From Mimachlamys varia (lineage: Eukaryota; Mollusca; Bivalvia; Pectinida; Pectinidae), in assembly GCA_947623455.1 (NCBI GenBank), contig OX392538.1:62001-126000 (forward strand): a stretch of DNA of 64,000 nt, given 5' to 3'. The notes beneath the pieces are model-generated. The model searched no databases and had not been told where the DNA came from. It was given only the letters and a program-made list of their open reading frames with translations. Below, in pieces: positions 52,201 through 63,485 of the stretch. Made by a program: the position numbers and the translations under genes. Position 1 is the stretch's first letter. Every line of letters starts with the position of its first letter.

Positions 52201-52934
52201 TGTACGTAGTTCAGTCACTGGTGTATAATTACAGTCACAATTTTATATGTTGTACAGGAAATCAACCTGACCATGACACCTACAGCTTTATCAGCCAATT
52301 ATGGTCACAAAGGGAACGTGATGATTATCTCAACAAAATAGAAATAATTAAGAAGTGGTACAAACTTGAAAATTTTGGTGATGTTCTGATGTTGTGCGGT
52401 AAAGAGGACATTGAAGAAGCTTCTGACTACTGTAAATATCTACAGACACTACAGATGCAAGGTGGCTCAGGGCAGACGAGCATCAGAGTGAAAGCATCAT
52501 TGATAAAGGAAGAAATACCTGGAGGGGAATCTGTCTTCGAAGGATCAGAAAACTCTTTGCCAAGATTTACGTTTGCTTTCCTGTATGTAACAAAAACATC
52601 TCATGAAGATCGTGAATATTTACATTTCCAGAACATGTGTCTTGAGGACAAAATGAAGAATAAAGAGGAGGGATGTTTAGCTGTAGTGTACAGTGATGAT
52701 GTTAACCCTGATCGTGATATTGCATCAAAGCTTCAAGGTGAACTCATCATCTGTGCATCTGATAGGTCAGAAGACACTGAAAGGTCAAAAGACAAGGAAA
52801 AAGCACTGATCAAAAAGCTTGAAAGTAAACTTTATTTGAGAGAAGCCAAGGAGAAAAAGTTCATTGAAGAAACATTTAAAAAAGCTGACAATTTAGAAAA
52901 AAGTACAAATGGAAACAATAGATTCTGCTACTAG
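49214..52934 (+). CDS. two-exon gene, 249 aa, unknown function
   Basis: Exon 1 is 49214-49286 (ATG with context AACATGG, encoding MEFGGDDLSCDAVPAMDP and TPEVLR, phase 1, donor AGAG|GTAGGT). Exon 2 is 52258-52934 (acceptor tatgttgtacag, TAG stop). The joined frame is open, and an in-frame TAG lies nine codons before the ATG, so this start is well founded. The protein is acidic and soluble with no signal peptide or membrane segment. A compact mixed region (YKLENFGDVLMLCGKED ... FAFLYVTKTSHEDREYL ... CLAVVYSDDVNPDRDIA) is followed by a charged C-terminal helix (KEKALIKKLESKLYLREAKE). I do not recognise the family. Candidate AATAAA signals lie at 53261 and 53648. The intron begins with the 33 bp array made from the exon 1 end. 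Confidence 0.72.
49265..51190. repeat. 33 bp tandem array built on the exon 1 donor
   Basis: About 38 copies of gtaggtagactcccactcct followed by gtagtacccagag, in three blocks (49265-49356, 49528-50455, 50950-51190). The blocks are separated by a 170 bp AT-rich insert (49357-49527) and a LINE fragment (50456-50949). 33 bp equals 11 codons, which creates long but meaningless open frames on the minus strand. Confidence 0.95.
50457..50765 (+). pseudogene. LINE reverse transcriptase C-terminal fragment
   Basis: Encodes HLSESPVCTCGNAHETVEHF, then FLTCSKYEERRRIL, the cysteine/histidine-rich C-terminal motif of many non-LTR reverse transcriptases. It is 5' truncated, lies inside the 33 bp array and ends with a stop followed by about 180 bp of AT-rich 3' region. 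Confidence 0.75.
51191..52257. other. intron of the 249-aa gene, distal part
   Basis: AT-rich single-copy sequence up to the acceptor at 52257. No other exon recognised. Confidence 0.5.
52258..52934 (+). CDS. exon 2 of the 249-aa gene
   Basis: 677 nt, starting GNQPDHDTYSFISQLW after joining with the G of exon 1, and ending NGNNRFCY then TAG. It holds 225 of the 249 residues. Confidence 0.75.
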
Positions 52935-52959
52935 TTTTCACCGATGAGTATTTTTTTTG

Positions 52960-53560
52960 CATTTTTAGGTCATCTGACCCAAAGGCTTGATGTGTAAACT
53001 TTTCCTTCAAACAAGTTCATTTCAATAATCGAAAGACTGCTTATATTATGCATCTAACATACTGGGATGAAGGATTACCAAGTTTGTTCAAATGAATGAC
53101 CTTGACCTATTTCCAAGGTCACAGGGGTCAAATATGTTAAAAGATTAACCCCTTCTGAAGACCCCTTGCTGGTCAGGGTAACCCCTTCTGAAGACCCCCT
53201 GCTGGTCATGGTAACCCATTCTAAAGTCAGAAGACTAGATATATATATTGAAAGCAAACAAATAAAACAATACAAACTATATTCACATAGACACAATACT
53301 CTCAGGATACATGTATGTAGTGTTGAAACTTGCAGACTTGAAACTTTATACTGCTCTTTCCCAACATACTATTTGTCAAATATCACATAGAGCCTATATC
53401 CTGGCATTACAGAATACTTTTCACAATAACTGATTAATAAATTGAGTTTTAACACATTTGACCCAAGTGACCTTGAACATGGGTCAAGGTCATTCATTTG
53501 TACAACACTTGGTAGCCCTTCATTTAGGCATGCTACAGTTAAAGGTGTTATGTTAATGTG
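52960..53560. repeat. fragments of the AAGGTCA-rich repeat family
   Basis: Pieces such as gaccttgacctatttccaag and gtcacaggggtcaaatatgtt match the 145 bp repeats at 56.2-58.2 kb. A short three-copy tandem (aaccccttctgaagacccc) lies at 53150-53222. Confidence 0.55.
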
Positions 53561-54699
53561 GAGTTAATCTTGTTTAAGTAGTCAAAAACTGGATGATTGA
53601 ATGTTCAAGCAATACTTTAATGTACCTTTTCTCTAATTTATGTTTGCAATAAAACATATTTTACAACCATTTCATTTGCCGTTGATATCTTTTACAACCT
53701 TTATAAGTATATTCATTTTTACTGAGGCATTCCTTGCAAGCTCTTAAGGAATGACAAAGTATAATTAGCATCAGGTTGCTCCAGAGGCAGAAGTTGACGT
53801 CAAAATCAGTATAACATGCAGAAACTACAGAATTGGCTACAGCGACAAACTCTATTGCTAGGATTCAAGAGTTACCACTTAGTAATATAACCATAATTAG
53901 TGTAACAATGATTAACATTAATTCCCAAAACATGATATTATTGTTATTACTGACATTATGAAAAAATGGTTTCAATAACAATAATTATGAATTCCCCTAA
54001 TCAACGATTGATCATTTAATAAATTTGAATAATTGTTAAAAGGGAGACAATTACAAAATAGTCGTTTTTAATCCAGAACAGCTTAGATCAATGTGGCCCA
54101 AAATTAAAGCATGGAAGATCTTCAATGTCAGTACAATAATTCTATAATAGGAATAAAATTTACACTTGTGTGGTATTTTACTAGCATGATATTTCATTCT
54201 TCAACAATATCAAATTGGACATCCGAGGTCTGCTTTCCAGCTGGTCAGGCTGACATTTGAAATCTGGAGGGTACTGTGATTTCTCTTACTTCAGTGCGTT
54301 CATTTACTATAATATGAAAATTATAGATAAACTACTGGCAAATGAAAAGTGTACATACCGCGTGTTAGATGCTACCCAACAGGAAGTTATTGCATCGTGC
54401 CATGGACAGCACTGTCTAACCGACTGATATTTGACCATGGTTTGATGTTTTATGAAGTTTTCCAAAAATCATACTACATTGTGGCAAATCATACATCAAT
54501 TAAAGAACAAGTCTGAACAGAAATACAAAAAATGTATATTATACAGATATAATCGACAATTAACTGCATGCATGGACTCCAACCATCGAAATACTCATTC
54601 CAAATTCTGAATTTCACCTTAGAGTTATTTTGGATACTCAAGGTATATGTTTAAGTTTTCTGTTTATTTGAGCTGTATGTGATCTCATAATCAAATACT
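53561..54699. other. intergenic
   Basis: AT-rich sequence with no recognised gene. Confidence 0.5.
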
Positions 54700-54714
54700 G
54701 ACTTCAAAACTAAC

Positions 54715-54905
54715 CAGCAGGGGGTCTTTGGAAGGGATTGCCCTGATTAGTAGGGGGTCTCGGATTACCCTGACTAGCAGGGAGTCTCCGGAAGGGGATC
54801 GCCCTGAGTTAGTAGGGGGTCTCGGATTACCCTGACTAGCAGGGAGTCTCCGGAAGAGGTTGTCCTAACCAGTAGGGGTCTCCTAAAGGGATTGCCCTGA
54901 CCAGC
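54715..54905. repeat. short degenerate tandem (agcagggagtctccggaag)
   Basis: About six imperfect copies of agtagggggtctcggattac / agcagggagtctccggaag type units. Confidence 0.7.
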
Positions 54906-54939
54906 AATTCTTGGAAATAAAGATAAAAATACTGTCTTT

Positions 54940-55500
54940 ATTAGCCCACCATCATCAGATGGTGGGCTATTAAAATCCCTTGCGTCTGTGGTCCGTCCTC
55001 AAACAATTTTTGTTACCATTATAACTTGAGAAGAACTGCATTGTTCTTTCTCAAATTTCTCTTGGTCTCTAGTTGTGCTGTATCGGTTTTGGGACTGATC
55101 GGAAAAAGAAAACGGCTGCCAGGTGGCCATCTTGGATTTTGACAGTGAACATTTGTTACCGTTATATCTTGAGAAGTACCGGATGTATCTTTCCAAAATT
55201 TCATATTAAGGTTCACTTGGTACCTAGTTGTGCTGTATTGATTTTGGGACTGATTAGAGAAAACAATATGACTGCCAGGCGGGCATCTTGGATTTGACGG
55301 TGATAGTTTGTGATCATTATTTCTTGAGAAGTACGTGAGGGATCCTTTCTGAATTTCATAAGCATGTTCTGTTCGGTGCCTAGTTGTGCATGGTCAACTT
55401 TTTGACTGCTCCAAGGGAAAAATATGGCCATCTTGTATGTTGACTATGAAAGCATATTATAGTTATATTTTAGGAAATACAAAATTTGGAACTGATCATA
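54940..55500. mobile_element. repeat element with AGCCCACCATC hairpin end
   Basis: Begins with the hairpin tagcccaccatcatcagatg / gtgggcta, followed by three roughly 150 bp copies marked by ctgccaggtggccatcttgg and atcttgagaagtac. It resembles a non-autonomous element common in molluscs. Right end unclear; no protein encoded. Confidence 0.5.
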
Positions 55501-56094
55501 AAAGAATTCATAGAACTAAGATTAAGTACATCAAAGAAAGTTAAAATAAGAAGGGAAAAGATGCATCTTTCTAAGAATGAATGAAAAATCATCAATGGTG
55601 GACGCCAAGATCCCTCTCGGATCTCTGATGTATTAGAACTGATCTTTCAGTGTGGCAATAACCCTATGGACTTACTTCCTGAGTCACAAATTGGAAAAAG
55701 TTGAGATCTGGAGTTCCCCTTCACCCATAACCAAACTTTTATACAGATAATAAGCTACAAATAGTTGAGATCCGGAGTTCCCCTCCACCCATAACCAAAC
55801 TTTTATACACTCAGATAATAAGCTACAAGGATTGCTAAATTTTAAACAAGTGTATCCTCTTGATTCTAAATAATATCTTCATTGGTATTGACCTACAGTC
55901 ATCCTCCCCAACATTTCTCTGGCAGAACTGCATTATTATAGGTGCTTATTAGAGTATTTCAAAGTTAATTTTGAGAAATACAGCTATAAACGTTTTAGAA
56001 AATGGTTTGTGACTATCCGGACATAATGAACACAACATCTTTGTTTAATCCTGATAATACAGAGTAGTGGCGGACATTATTATATGTAATTCTT
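55501..56094. other. intergenic
   Basis: A direct duplication of about 70 bp (gttgagatctggagttcccc at about 55690 and 55764) is the only structure noted. Confidence 0.5.
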
Positions 56095-58311
56095 GTTAGC
56101 TCACCTGGCCCGAAGGGCCAAGTGAGCTTATGTGATGGTGCAGCGTCCGTCGTCCGTCAACTTTTTCCTTTAAACGACTTCTTCTAAAATACTGAACGGC
56201 CTAGTGACATGAAATTTGGCTGTTAGCTTTAATTTCTTGGAAGAAGCTGAACAAAGTTTGCGAAAAAAAATCACTTTGACCTAATTTCAAGGTCACAGGG
56301 GTAAAAAATGTCGAAACCTTCAAATAACTTCTTCTAAAATACCGTTAGGCATAGAGACCTCATATTTGACCAGTAGCTTCCTTGGATGAAGCTGAATAAA
56401 GTTTGCGAAAAACAATGACCTTGACCCATATGCAAGGTCACAGTGAGGTTAAATCTATTTTAACCTTTAAACGACTTCTTCTAATAAACCAAAATCCCTA
56501 GAAGTATGATATTTGGCTGAAAGGTTCCTTGGATGAAACCCGACAAAGTTTGCGAAAAGAAATGACCTTGACCTATATTCAAGGTCACAAGGGTCAAATC
56601 TGTTAAAACCTTTAAACGACTTCTCCTGAAATACCAAAAGCCCTAGAAACATGGTATTTGGTTGAAAGGTTCCTTGGATGAAGCCCAACAAAGTTTGAGA
56701 AAAGAAATGACCTTGACTTATATTCAAGGTCACAGTGGTCAAATCTGTTAAAACATTTAAACGACTTCTTCTGAAATACCAAAAGCCCTAGAAGCATGAT
56801 ATTTGGCTGAAAGGTTCCTTGGATGAAGCCCACCAAAGTTGGTAAAAAGAAATGACCTCGACCTATATTCAAGGTCACAGTGGTCAAATCTGTTAAAACC
56901 TTTAAATGACTTCTTCTGAAATACCAAAATTCCTAGAAGCATGATATTTGGCTGAAATGTTCCTTGGATGAAGCCCAACAAAGTTTGCGAAAAGAAATGA
57001 CCTCTACTTATATTCAAGGTCACAGTGGTCAAATCTGTTAAAACCTTTAAACGACTTCTTCTGAAATACCAAAAGCCCTAGAAGTATGATATTTGGCTGA
57101 AAGGTTCCTTTGATGAAGCCTGACAAAGTTTGCGAAAAGAAATGACCTCGACCTATATTCAAGGTCACAGGGGTCAAATCTGTTAAAACCTTTCAACGAC
57201 TTCTTCTGAAATACCAAAAGCCCAAAAAACATGGTATTTGGCTGAAAGGTTCCTTGGATGAAGCCCAACAAAGTTTGAGAAAAGAAATGACCTTGACTTA
57301 TATTCAAGGTCACAGTGGTCAAATCTGTTAAAACCTTTCAACGACTTCTTCTGAAATACCAAAAGCCCTATAAGTATGATATTTGGCTTAAAGGTTCCTT
57401 GGATGAAGCCCGACAAAGTTTGTGAAAAACAATGACCTCGACCTATATGCAAGGTCACAGTTAGGTTAAATCTATTTTAACCTTTAAACGACTTCTTCTT
57501 AAATACCAAAAGCCTTAGAAACATGGTATTTAGCTGAAAGGTTTCTTGGATGAAGCCGACAAAGTTTGCAAAAAGAAATGACCTTGACTTATAATCAAGG
57601 TCACAGGGGTCAAATCTGTTAAAACATTTAAACGACTTCTTCTGAAATACCAAAAGCCCTAGAAGCATAATATTTGGCTGAAAGGTTCCTTGGATGAAGC
57701 CCACCAAAGTTGATAAAAAGAAATGACCTTGACCTATATTCAAGGTCACAGGGGTCAAATCTGTAAAAACATTTAAACGACTTCTTCTGAAATACCAAAA
57801 GCCCAAGAAACATGGTATTTGTCTGAAATGTTCCTTGGATGAAGCCCGACAAAGTTTGTGAAAAGAAATGACCTTGACCTATATTCAAGGTCACAGGGGT
57901 CAAATCTGTTAAAACATTTAAAAGACTTCTTCTGAAATACCAAAAGCCCAAGAAGCATGATATTTGGCTGAAAGGTTCCTTGGATGAAGCTTGACAAACT
58001 TTAAGATGGAAAATGAGCTTGACCCATATAAAGGTCACAGTGGTCAAATCGGTTAAAAGCTTTGAGCGACTTCTTCTGATAAACCCAAATGCCTAGATAT
58101 CTGGCTGGTAGCATCCTTGGATGAAGCGAAACTAAATTTGAAAATGAAAATGATGTTGTTTTATAAGGTCACAGGGGTAAACTATGTTTAAATCTTAACA
58201 TGTGCATCTAAATGTCTTACAGTAAAAATTTTGGGGGACTTTAGGGTTACACTATAATATAAGTCAGAGATTGATACCAGGTGAGCGATGCAGGCCCATT
58301 GGGCCTCTTGT
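56095..58311. mobile_element. non-autonomous element with a 145 bp internal tandem array
   Basis: Ends are inverted (GCTCACCTGG at 56100, CCAGGTGAGC at 58277) and both have hairpins (ggcccgaagggcc and aggcccattgggcct). A possible cttgtt target duplication flanks it. The inside is about 12 copies of a 145 bp unit (aatgaccttgacctatattc, aaggtcacaggggtcaaatc, aaacgacttcttctgaaata). Minus-strand frames of 91 aa repeat every 145 bp and are artefacts of the array. The same family occurs at 48.6, 53.0 and 61.8 kb. Confidence 0.75.
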
Positions 58312-58715
58312 TTTTGTTTTGGGGGTGAACTGAGGTCTGAAGATAGGGCCCCAAAAATATGTATGTTTCAGGTATCCCGACTAGTTTTTGCTGGAGACCC
58401 TAGGTATTTTATCATCATCTTATACATATTGTGTACAGTTCACAGCAACTCAATAAAATGTGCTTCCTTCTTGTTCTGGGAGTCTTTATCTTATTGTGGA
58501 CAACCTAGATCTAGCTAATAGCAAATGAAGTGTGTGGAAATGCATTGTAAAATTTGAAATGGGGCATAATATCAATTTACAAAAAAACAAATACGACCTA
58601 GCTACCCCATTTTTTTTCAGGCATGTTACTTGAAACGTACCTGGTACATTTTTTTTTTTTTTTGCCCAAGTAAAATTTGACAAGATAATTTTGTGTTTCC
58701 AGGGTGAAGTGAGGT

Positions 58716-59414
58716 ATGAATCACCAGTATAGCAAGGCTTTAAGTCTGTACCGTTCCCTGATCAGGAGGGGCTACAATCTACGTCTCACCGACAAGGACT
58801 TCTATCTGAAGAGGGTCAGGAAGGAGTTCGAAAAGAACAGAAATCTCACCGACAAGGAAACAATACAAAAGTGTATTGAGGTATAATTTATGTAGATGTA
58901 TGTTGTAATGTTTCAAAACTGTGTTGATCTATGGCGTGTAAGCCACATGTCAATAATAATAAGGGTTACATCTTAGCTATTACTCACAAATTTCTTGTTA
59001 AACTTACCGAGAGCTTTCAATGACCACTGTCCATCTTGGTCAATCTAGGACACAGGGTGGCGTGGTTACGTCACTGGGTGACACAATCGTGAAGGAGTAT
59101 GTTGTAGATAATTGAGGTCAGATGGTACCTCTCGCCATCCCTATTGAAGTTGTATTACGTGCCAATGATATAACATACAATTCTGTGTTTCTTAGTACAA
59201 CCAACCTTGCTCTTAGATGTAATGTTTAGGAAACCTTTATAGGCGCTGTACATTATATAACTGTTAACATTTAAATTTTATGAATGGACATGAAGCTCTT
59301 TTTCCAAAATGCTGTGTTATTTTAGCATTTGAGTGAGATATAGATAAAAACATTGTGTTGCTTTCATTGTTTCAGAAAGGAGAGGAGCTAATCAAAAGGG
59401 ATGTCCTCATGTAG
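58716..59414 (+). CDS. LYR-motif microprotein, 67 aa, two exons (MIEF1-microprotein-like)
   Basis: Exon 1 58716-58880, intron 58881-59375 (GAG|GTATAA ... ttgtttcag), exon 2 59376-59414, phase 0. The product starts MNHQYSKALSLYRSLIRRGY, has TDKDFYLKRVRKEFEKN and ends IEKGEELIKRDVLM. The SLYRSLIRRG segment is the LYR tripeptide signature. The TDKDFY ... VRKEFEKN ... EKG pattern resembles the human microprotein encoded upstream of MIEF1 (70 aa) more than other LYRM proteins. LYR proteins act in mitochondria, usually with acyl carrier protein; the MIEF1 microprotein is linked to mitoribosome assembly and fission. An acceptor (tttgtgtttccag) at 58702 precedes the ATG, so a 5' untranslated exon probably lies upstream. 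An AATAAA at 59496 could end the transcript. Confidence 0.85.
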
Positions 59415-59495
59415 TTACTAGAGGATGAACATCTATATAAGTAGGGAGATACAGGACTGGAGTTAAAAAGTGGTATTAACAACCGACCTAGTTAT

Positions 59496-59501
59496 AATAA
59501 A
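59496..59501 (+). promoter_or_regulatory. candidate polyadenylation signal AATAAA after the LYR ORF
   Basis: AATAAA 82 bases past the LYR stop. If used, the LYR gene and the ankyrin/SOCS gene are separate transcripts; if skipped, they could share one mRNA. Confidence 0.4.
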
Positions 59502-59649
59502 TATTAGAGAGGAGGGCTACTAGAGAAGGGAGTTGGAGTAAGGAACCGGTGACCATCTGACTAAATTTTATAAATTGATGAGGGAAGGAAATATCAAATA
59601 ACCTAAAGAACAAGAGGAGGATACCAAAAAAGAAGTTTAATATTTCAGT

Positions 59650-60513
59650 ATGGAAGTGGATGACTTGATGGTCCCAGGGGAAATTAGAGATGAACCAGAA
59701 GGAGGTCCAGTCGACACGTGTCATGTAGATCTGCTTGCAGCCATACATGCCAACGATGGTGACAAAGCAAGGTCTATTCTGGGACTTGGCTGTCAGCAGG
59801 TGACATTAGACTCGGGTCTTTGCTGGGCAAGTCGCTATGGCGATGTTGAAATGGTGTCCCTCCTGCTACAGAATGGGGCCAACCCAAACGCAGAGGTATG
59901 GGGTGGCTTCACTCCTCTCATCTGGGCAACGATATATGCACCAACAGTTGAAACCGTTTTGAATCTCATCATTGCTGGAGCTGACATCAATCATTCCAGC
60001 ACAAAACGTCGACAGACTGCCTTACATGGTGCAGTGATACGCGATAAAGTGGAGTTTGTGAGTGCTCTAGTAGAGGGTGGTGCGAATCTTGACGCACGTG
60101 ACTACCTACACAAGACACCACTTTTACATGCAGTGCAGCGAGGAGCAATCTCCTGTGTGAAACTTCTGGTCTACTACAACTGTGATGTCACCCTGACAGG
60201 ATGGGTCGACGGAGTCAGTGTGTCCCCTTTGCTACATGCCTTAGCTAATGGACATCTGGAGATCACACGCATTCTCATTCTTGCAGGGGCCCGGTTTGAC
60301 CGCCCGGCTATCTCCCAGACGCTCACATTTGGCGAGTTTTACGCAACACTAGAGCGGGAATTGAAGCTTGAGGTACGCCCTGTATATTTACAGCAACACT
60401 GTAGGGTCCGAATTCGTCACCTTTTAAAACCTTGTTTCTTACAAAAACTTAGACAGATAGAGTTGCCTCCCCTCCTCCATCGCTACCTCCTAATAGACGA
60501 GATGGACGGCTGA
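59650..60513 (+). CDS. ankyrin-repeat and SOCS-box protein (ASB-like), 287 aa
   Basis: Residues about 25-215 hold five to six ankyrin repeats (LCWASRYGDVEMVSLLLQNG, then GFTPLIWAT; TALHGAVIRDKVEFVSALVE; TPLLHAVQRGAISCVKLLVY; SPLLHALANGHLEITRILIL). The C-terminus is a SOCS box: a BC-box-like LQQHCRVRIRHLL near 247-259 and a Cul5-box-like LPPLLHRYLL near 273-282. ASB proteins are substrate adaptors of Elongin-B/C-Cullin5 ubiquitin ligases; the substrate here is unknown. The ATG lies two bases after an acceptor-like atatttcag, and a GTAAGG donor sits at 59538, so a 5' leader intron of about 111 bp is possible. The LYR stop is 235 bp upstream. The coding part is uninterrupted in one exon. Confidence 0.9.
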   Translation: MEVDDLMVPGEIRDEPEGGPVDTCHVDLLAAIHANDGDKARSILGLGCQQVTLDSGLCWASRYGDVEMVSLLLQNGANPNAEVWGGFTPLIWATIYAPTVETVLNLIIAGADINHSSTKRRQTALHGAVIRDKVEFVSALVEGGANLDARDYLHKTPLLHAVQRGAISCVKLLVYYNCDVTLTGWVDGVSVSPLLHALANGHLEITRILILAGARFDRPAISQTLTFGEFYATLERELKLEVRPVYLQQHCRVRIRHLLKPCFLQKLRQIELPPLLHRYLLIDEMDG

Positions 60514-60818
60514 CACTTACCTCAGGTTAAGAGTATATAAGTGTTCATGTATACATATGCATTTATTGACAATTAAGAAAAAAAGTAACATTGAGCAAAA
60601 TGTATGGAACGTGTTTTAGTTGTTACTGATTGATTATTGATCTTTAGTATCTTTGTTTTATAATTTATACTTTTTATAAAGTGACTTGCTCGGGTTGTCA
60701 TGAAAAGAATGTATTTACTTGGATATCTTTTAAGAAAACATCATTGTAAGAAGTTCTGTTCTTCTTCCATGTAGAAAGAATTTCTGTTGTTTTTTACCTC
60801 TATACAAGAAGATCTTCA
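60514..60818. other. 3' region of the ASB-like gene
   Basis: AT-rich, presumed 3' UTR. No canonical AATAAA found. Confidence 0.5.
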
Positions 60819-61745
60819 CAGATCACTGAAATGTTTGTAATGTACTGATACATCTTCACAGATCACTAAAATGTTTGTAATGTACCGATACATATTCACA
60901 GATCACTGAAATGTTTGTAATGTACCGATACATCTTCACAGATCACTGAAATGTTTGTAATGTACCGATACATCTTCACAGATCACTGAAATGTTTGTAA
61001 TGTACCGATACCTTTTCACAGATCACTGAAATGTTTGTAATGTACTGATACAACTTCATGGATCACTGAAATGTTTGTAATGTACCGATACATCTTCACA
61101 GATCACTAAAATGTTTGTAATGTACTGATACATCTTCACAGATCACTGAAATGTTTGTAATGTACCGATACATCTTCACGGATCACTGAAATGTTTGTAA
61201 TGTACCGATACCTTTTCACAGATCACTGAAATGTTTGTAATGTACCGATACATCTTCACAGATCACTGAAATGTTTGTAATGTACCGATACATCTTCACA
61301 GATCACTGAAATGTTTGTAATGTACTGATACATCTTCACTGATCACTGAAATGTTTGTTATGTACTGATACATCTTTTTGGATGACTGAAATGTTTGTAA
61401 TGTACCGATACATCTTCATGGATCACTGAAATGTTTGTTATGTACTGATACATCTTCACAGATCACTGAAATGTTTGTAATGTACTGAAACGTACATCTT
61501 CACAGATCACTGAAATGTTTGTAATGTACTGATACATCTTAACGGATCACTGAAATGTTTGTTATGTACTGATACATCTTCACAGATCACTGAAATGTTT
61601 GTAATGTACTGATACATCTTCACAGATCACTGAAATGTTTGTTATGTACTGATACATCTTTACGGATGACTGAAATGTTTGTTATGTACTGATACGTACA
61701 TCACTGATCACTGAAATGTTTGTAATGTACGTACTGATACATACG
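60819..61745. repeat. 40 bp minisatellite
   Basis: About 23 copies of gatcactgaaatgtttgtaa followed by tgtaccgatacatcttcaca, with c/t and a/t variants and a few indels toward the right end. Confidence 0.95.
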
Positions 61746-61839
61746 TTTGTTAAGATTTTTTATTTCAACATTTGTGAAATTCATATATTCATATATTCCT
61801 AAACTCAAATGATTTTGTTTTTATTAGCTTATAAGATTA

Positions 61840-62345
61840 CCTGGCTGCCAATTTTATTCAAACTAATGACCTTGACCTACATTTAAAGTCAAAGAGGTTG
61901 GATGTGTTGAAATCTTTAAAATGCCTTCTTTTCGATAACCAAGAGGCCTAAAGTGATGATATTTGACCAGAAGCATTCAGGGATAAAATTTGTTCAAATA
62001 AATGACATTGAACATTGGCCACTTTCAAGTGTGCAGGGGTCAAATATTTGAAAAACTTTAAACCTTCAAAAAGAGTTTTCTCAATAGTGAAGAGGTCATA
62101 AGTAATATTTAGCCAGGTAGCATATTGGGACAAGTTTGTTCAAGTGGATGACCCTGACCCACTTTTGAGATCACGGTAGTGTAATATGTTCAAATATTTT
62201 AAATGACTCACACTCCATAATCAAGACGCTAAGGAATTGACGCTAACCCCAAAGGCTGAAATGAATGATCCAAAACCCTTTCTAGGTCTCATGGGTGAAA
62301 TATCTTTACAAGAGGCCCAAAAGACCTGTATTACTCACCTAGTTT
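61840..62345. mobile_element. degenerate copy of the AAGGTCA-rich element family
   Basis: Contains aatgaccttgacctacattt and related units and ends with aagaggcccaaaagacctgt then attactcacct, a match to the family terminus in the opposite sense. Confidence 0.5.
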
Positions 62346-63485
62346 TAGTTTCTCAATTGTAACCTTAAAGTGTTTAAGATGTATAACCAAGTCATTCCAA
62401 AGAACATGTTAAGATTTCAACATTTAACCTCTGTGACTTTGAAAGCAAATCAAAGTTATTTTTTATCGCAAACTTTGTTTGGCCACTTCCAAAAAAGCTA
62501 CTAGACAACTGCAAGTATCATGTGTCTATAGATCTTTCCAATGAAGCAGGTTGAAGTCTTGATCTCCTACAGAAATGTGCCGTGTCTCTGTGTGAAATGA
62601 AGGTTGATCATTTCTAATACGCTCATTAATCTACCTCATGTTTTTTTTTTACTACTTGCTTTCACTGTGTGAGGATGTGACTTATCATTTAACCTAGATT
62701 TTTCATGGTGAGGTATCGACGATGATACAGAAGATACAAATTTTAAAAACAATTAAATAAGTAGACGTTTTTCTTACAAATTCTTTGTTCATACAAAACA
62801 AAAAACAATCATCTGCTTATTATAATTTAATAATAAAGAGGTGCTGCAAAATTTACCGTGCTTCATAGACTTCAAAAGCAGTAACAATAAATAAATAATT
62901 GATCATAGGAACCTTGATCGTAATCAAGGTGAGATCAGAGTAACTACTGAACCAGATAAACAGAACAAAGAACAACCTATATATAATCATACTTGTAAAA
63001 CCTACTGATAAACATGAATTCTTGATTGATTGATTGCTAAGGATTCACCACCAGTAGTTACATACAATGTCCTCACATATACAAAACAATAAACTTAACA
63101 GCCTGACCAATGCTATTTAACACAGAAATCGGAAATTGAACTGACAATGAAAAAAAGTTGAATAAATAAGTACAGCTTCTTATAATACAAGTGTTCAAAA
63201 GTATAATACAATGTCACAAACAACTCAATTATCTAAATAGCCATCAATTTATACACTCATAAAATACATATATAAGCAAAATTCTCTTGTGAACTAGGAA
63301 ACGCATCTGAGCAGCATTCCCTCTCATACCAGCATCTAAGTAATCTATGTGCCTTCATCAATGTCCCTTTATTGATAAATAATCCCCTCCCCATCATCTT
63401 ATCGATGTCTACTTTTGACCACCTCATTCTCAATGGTCCCCTTCTGTGCCTCCCCATCATCTAATCAATGTCCCCTCCTCACTAT
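62346..63485. other. intergenic
   Basis: AT-rich sequence, then a short degenerate run of catcatctaatcaatgtcccc-like units (63385-63475) leading into the terminal array. No gene recognised. Confidence 0.5.

Noticed and set aside
56467..58047. Series of 91-codon minus-strand frames every 145 bp
   Set aside because: Repeat-unit frames inside a mobile element; no start context or conservation signal.
60819..61745. 40 bp array as another acceptor-border array (atcttcacag in each unit)
   Set aside because: No exon with matching start is visible on either side within the window.
63257..63460. 67-codon minus-strand ORF
   Set aside because: Sits on degenerate short repeats; no splice sites or similarity support it.
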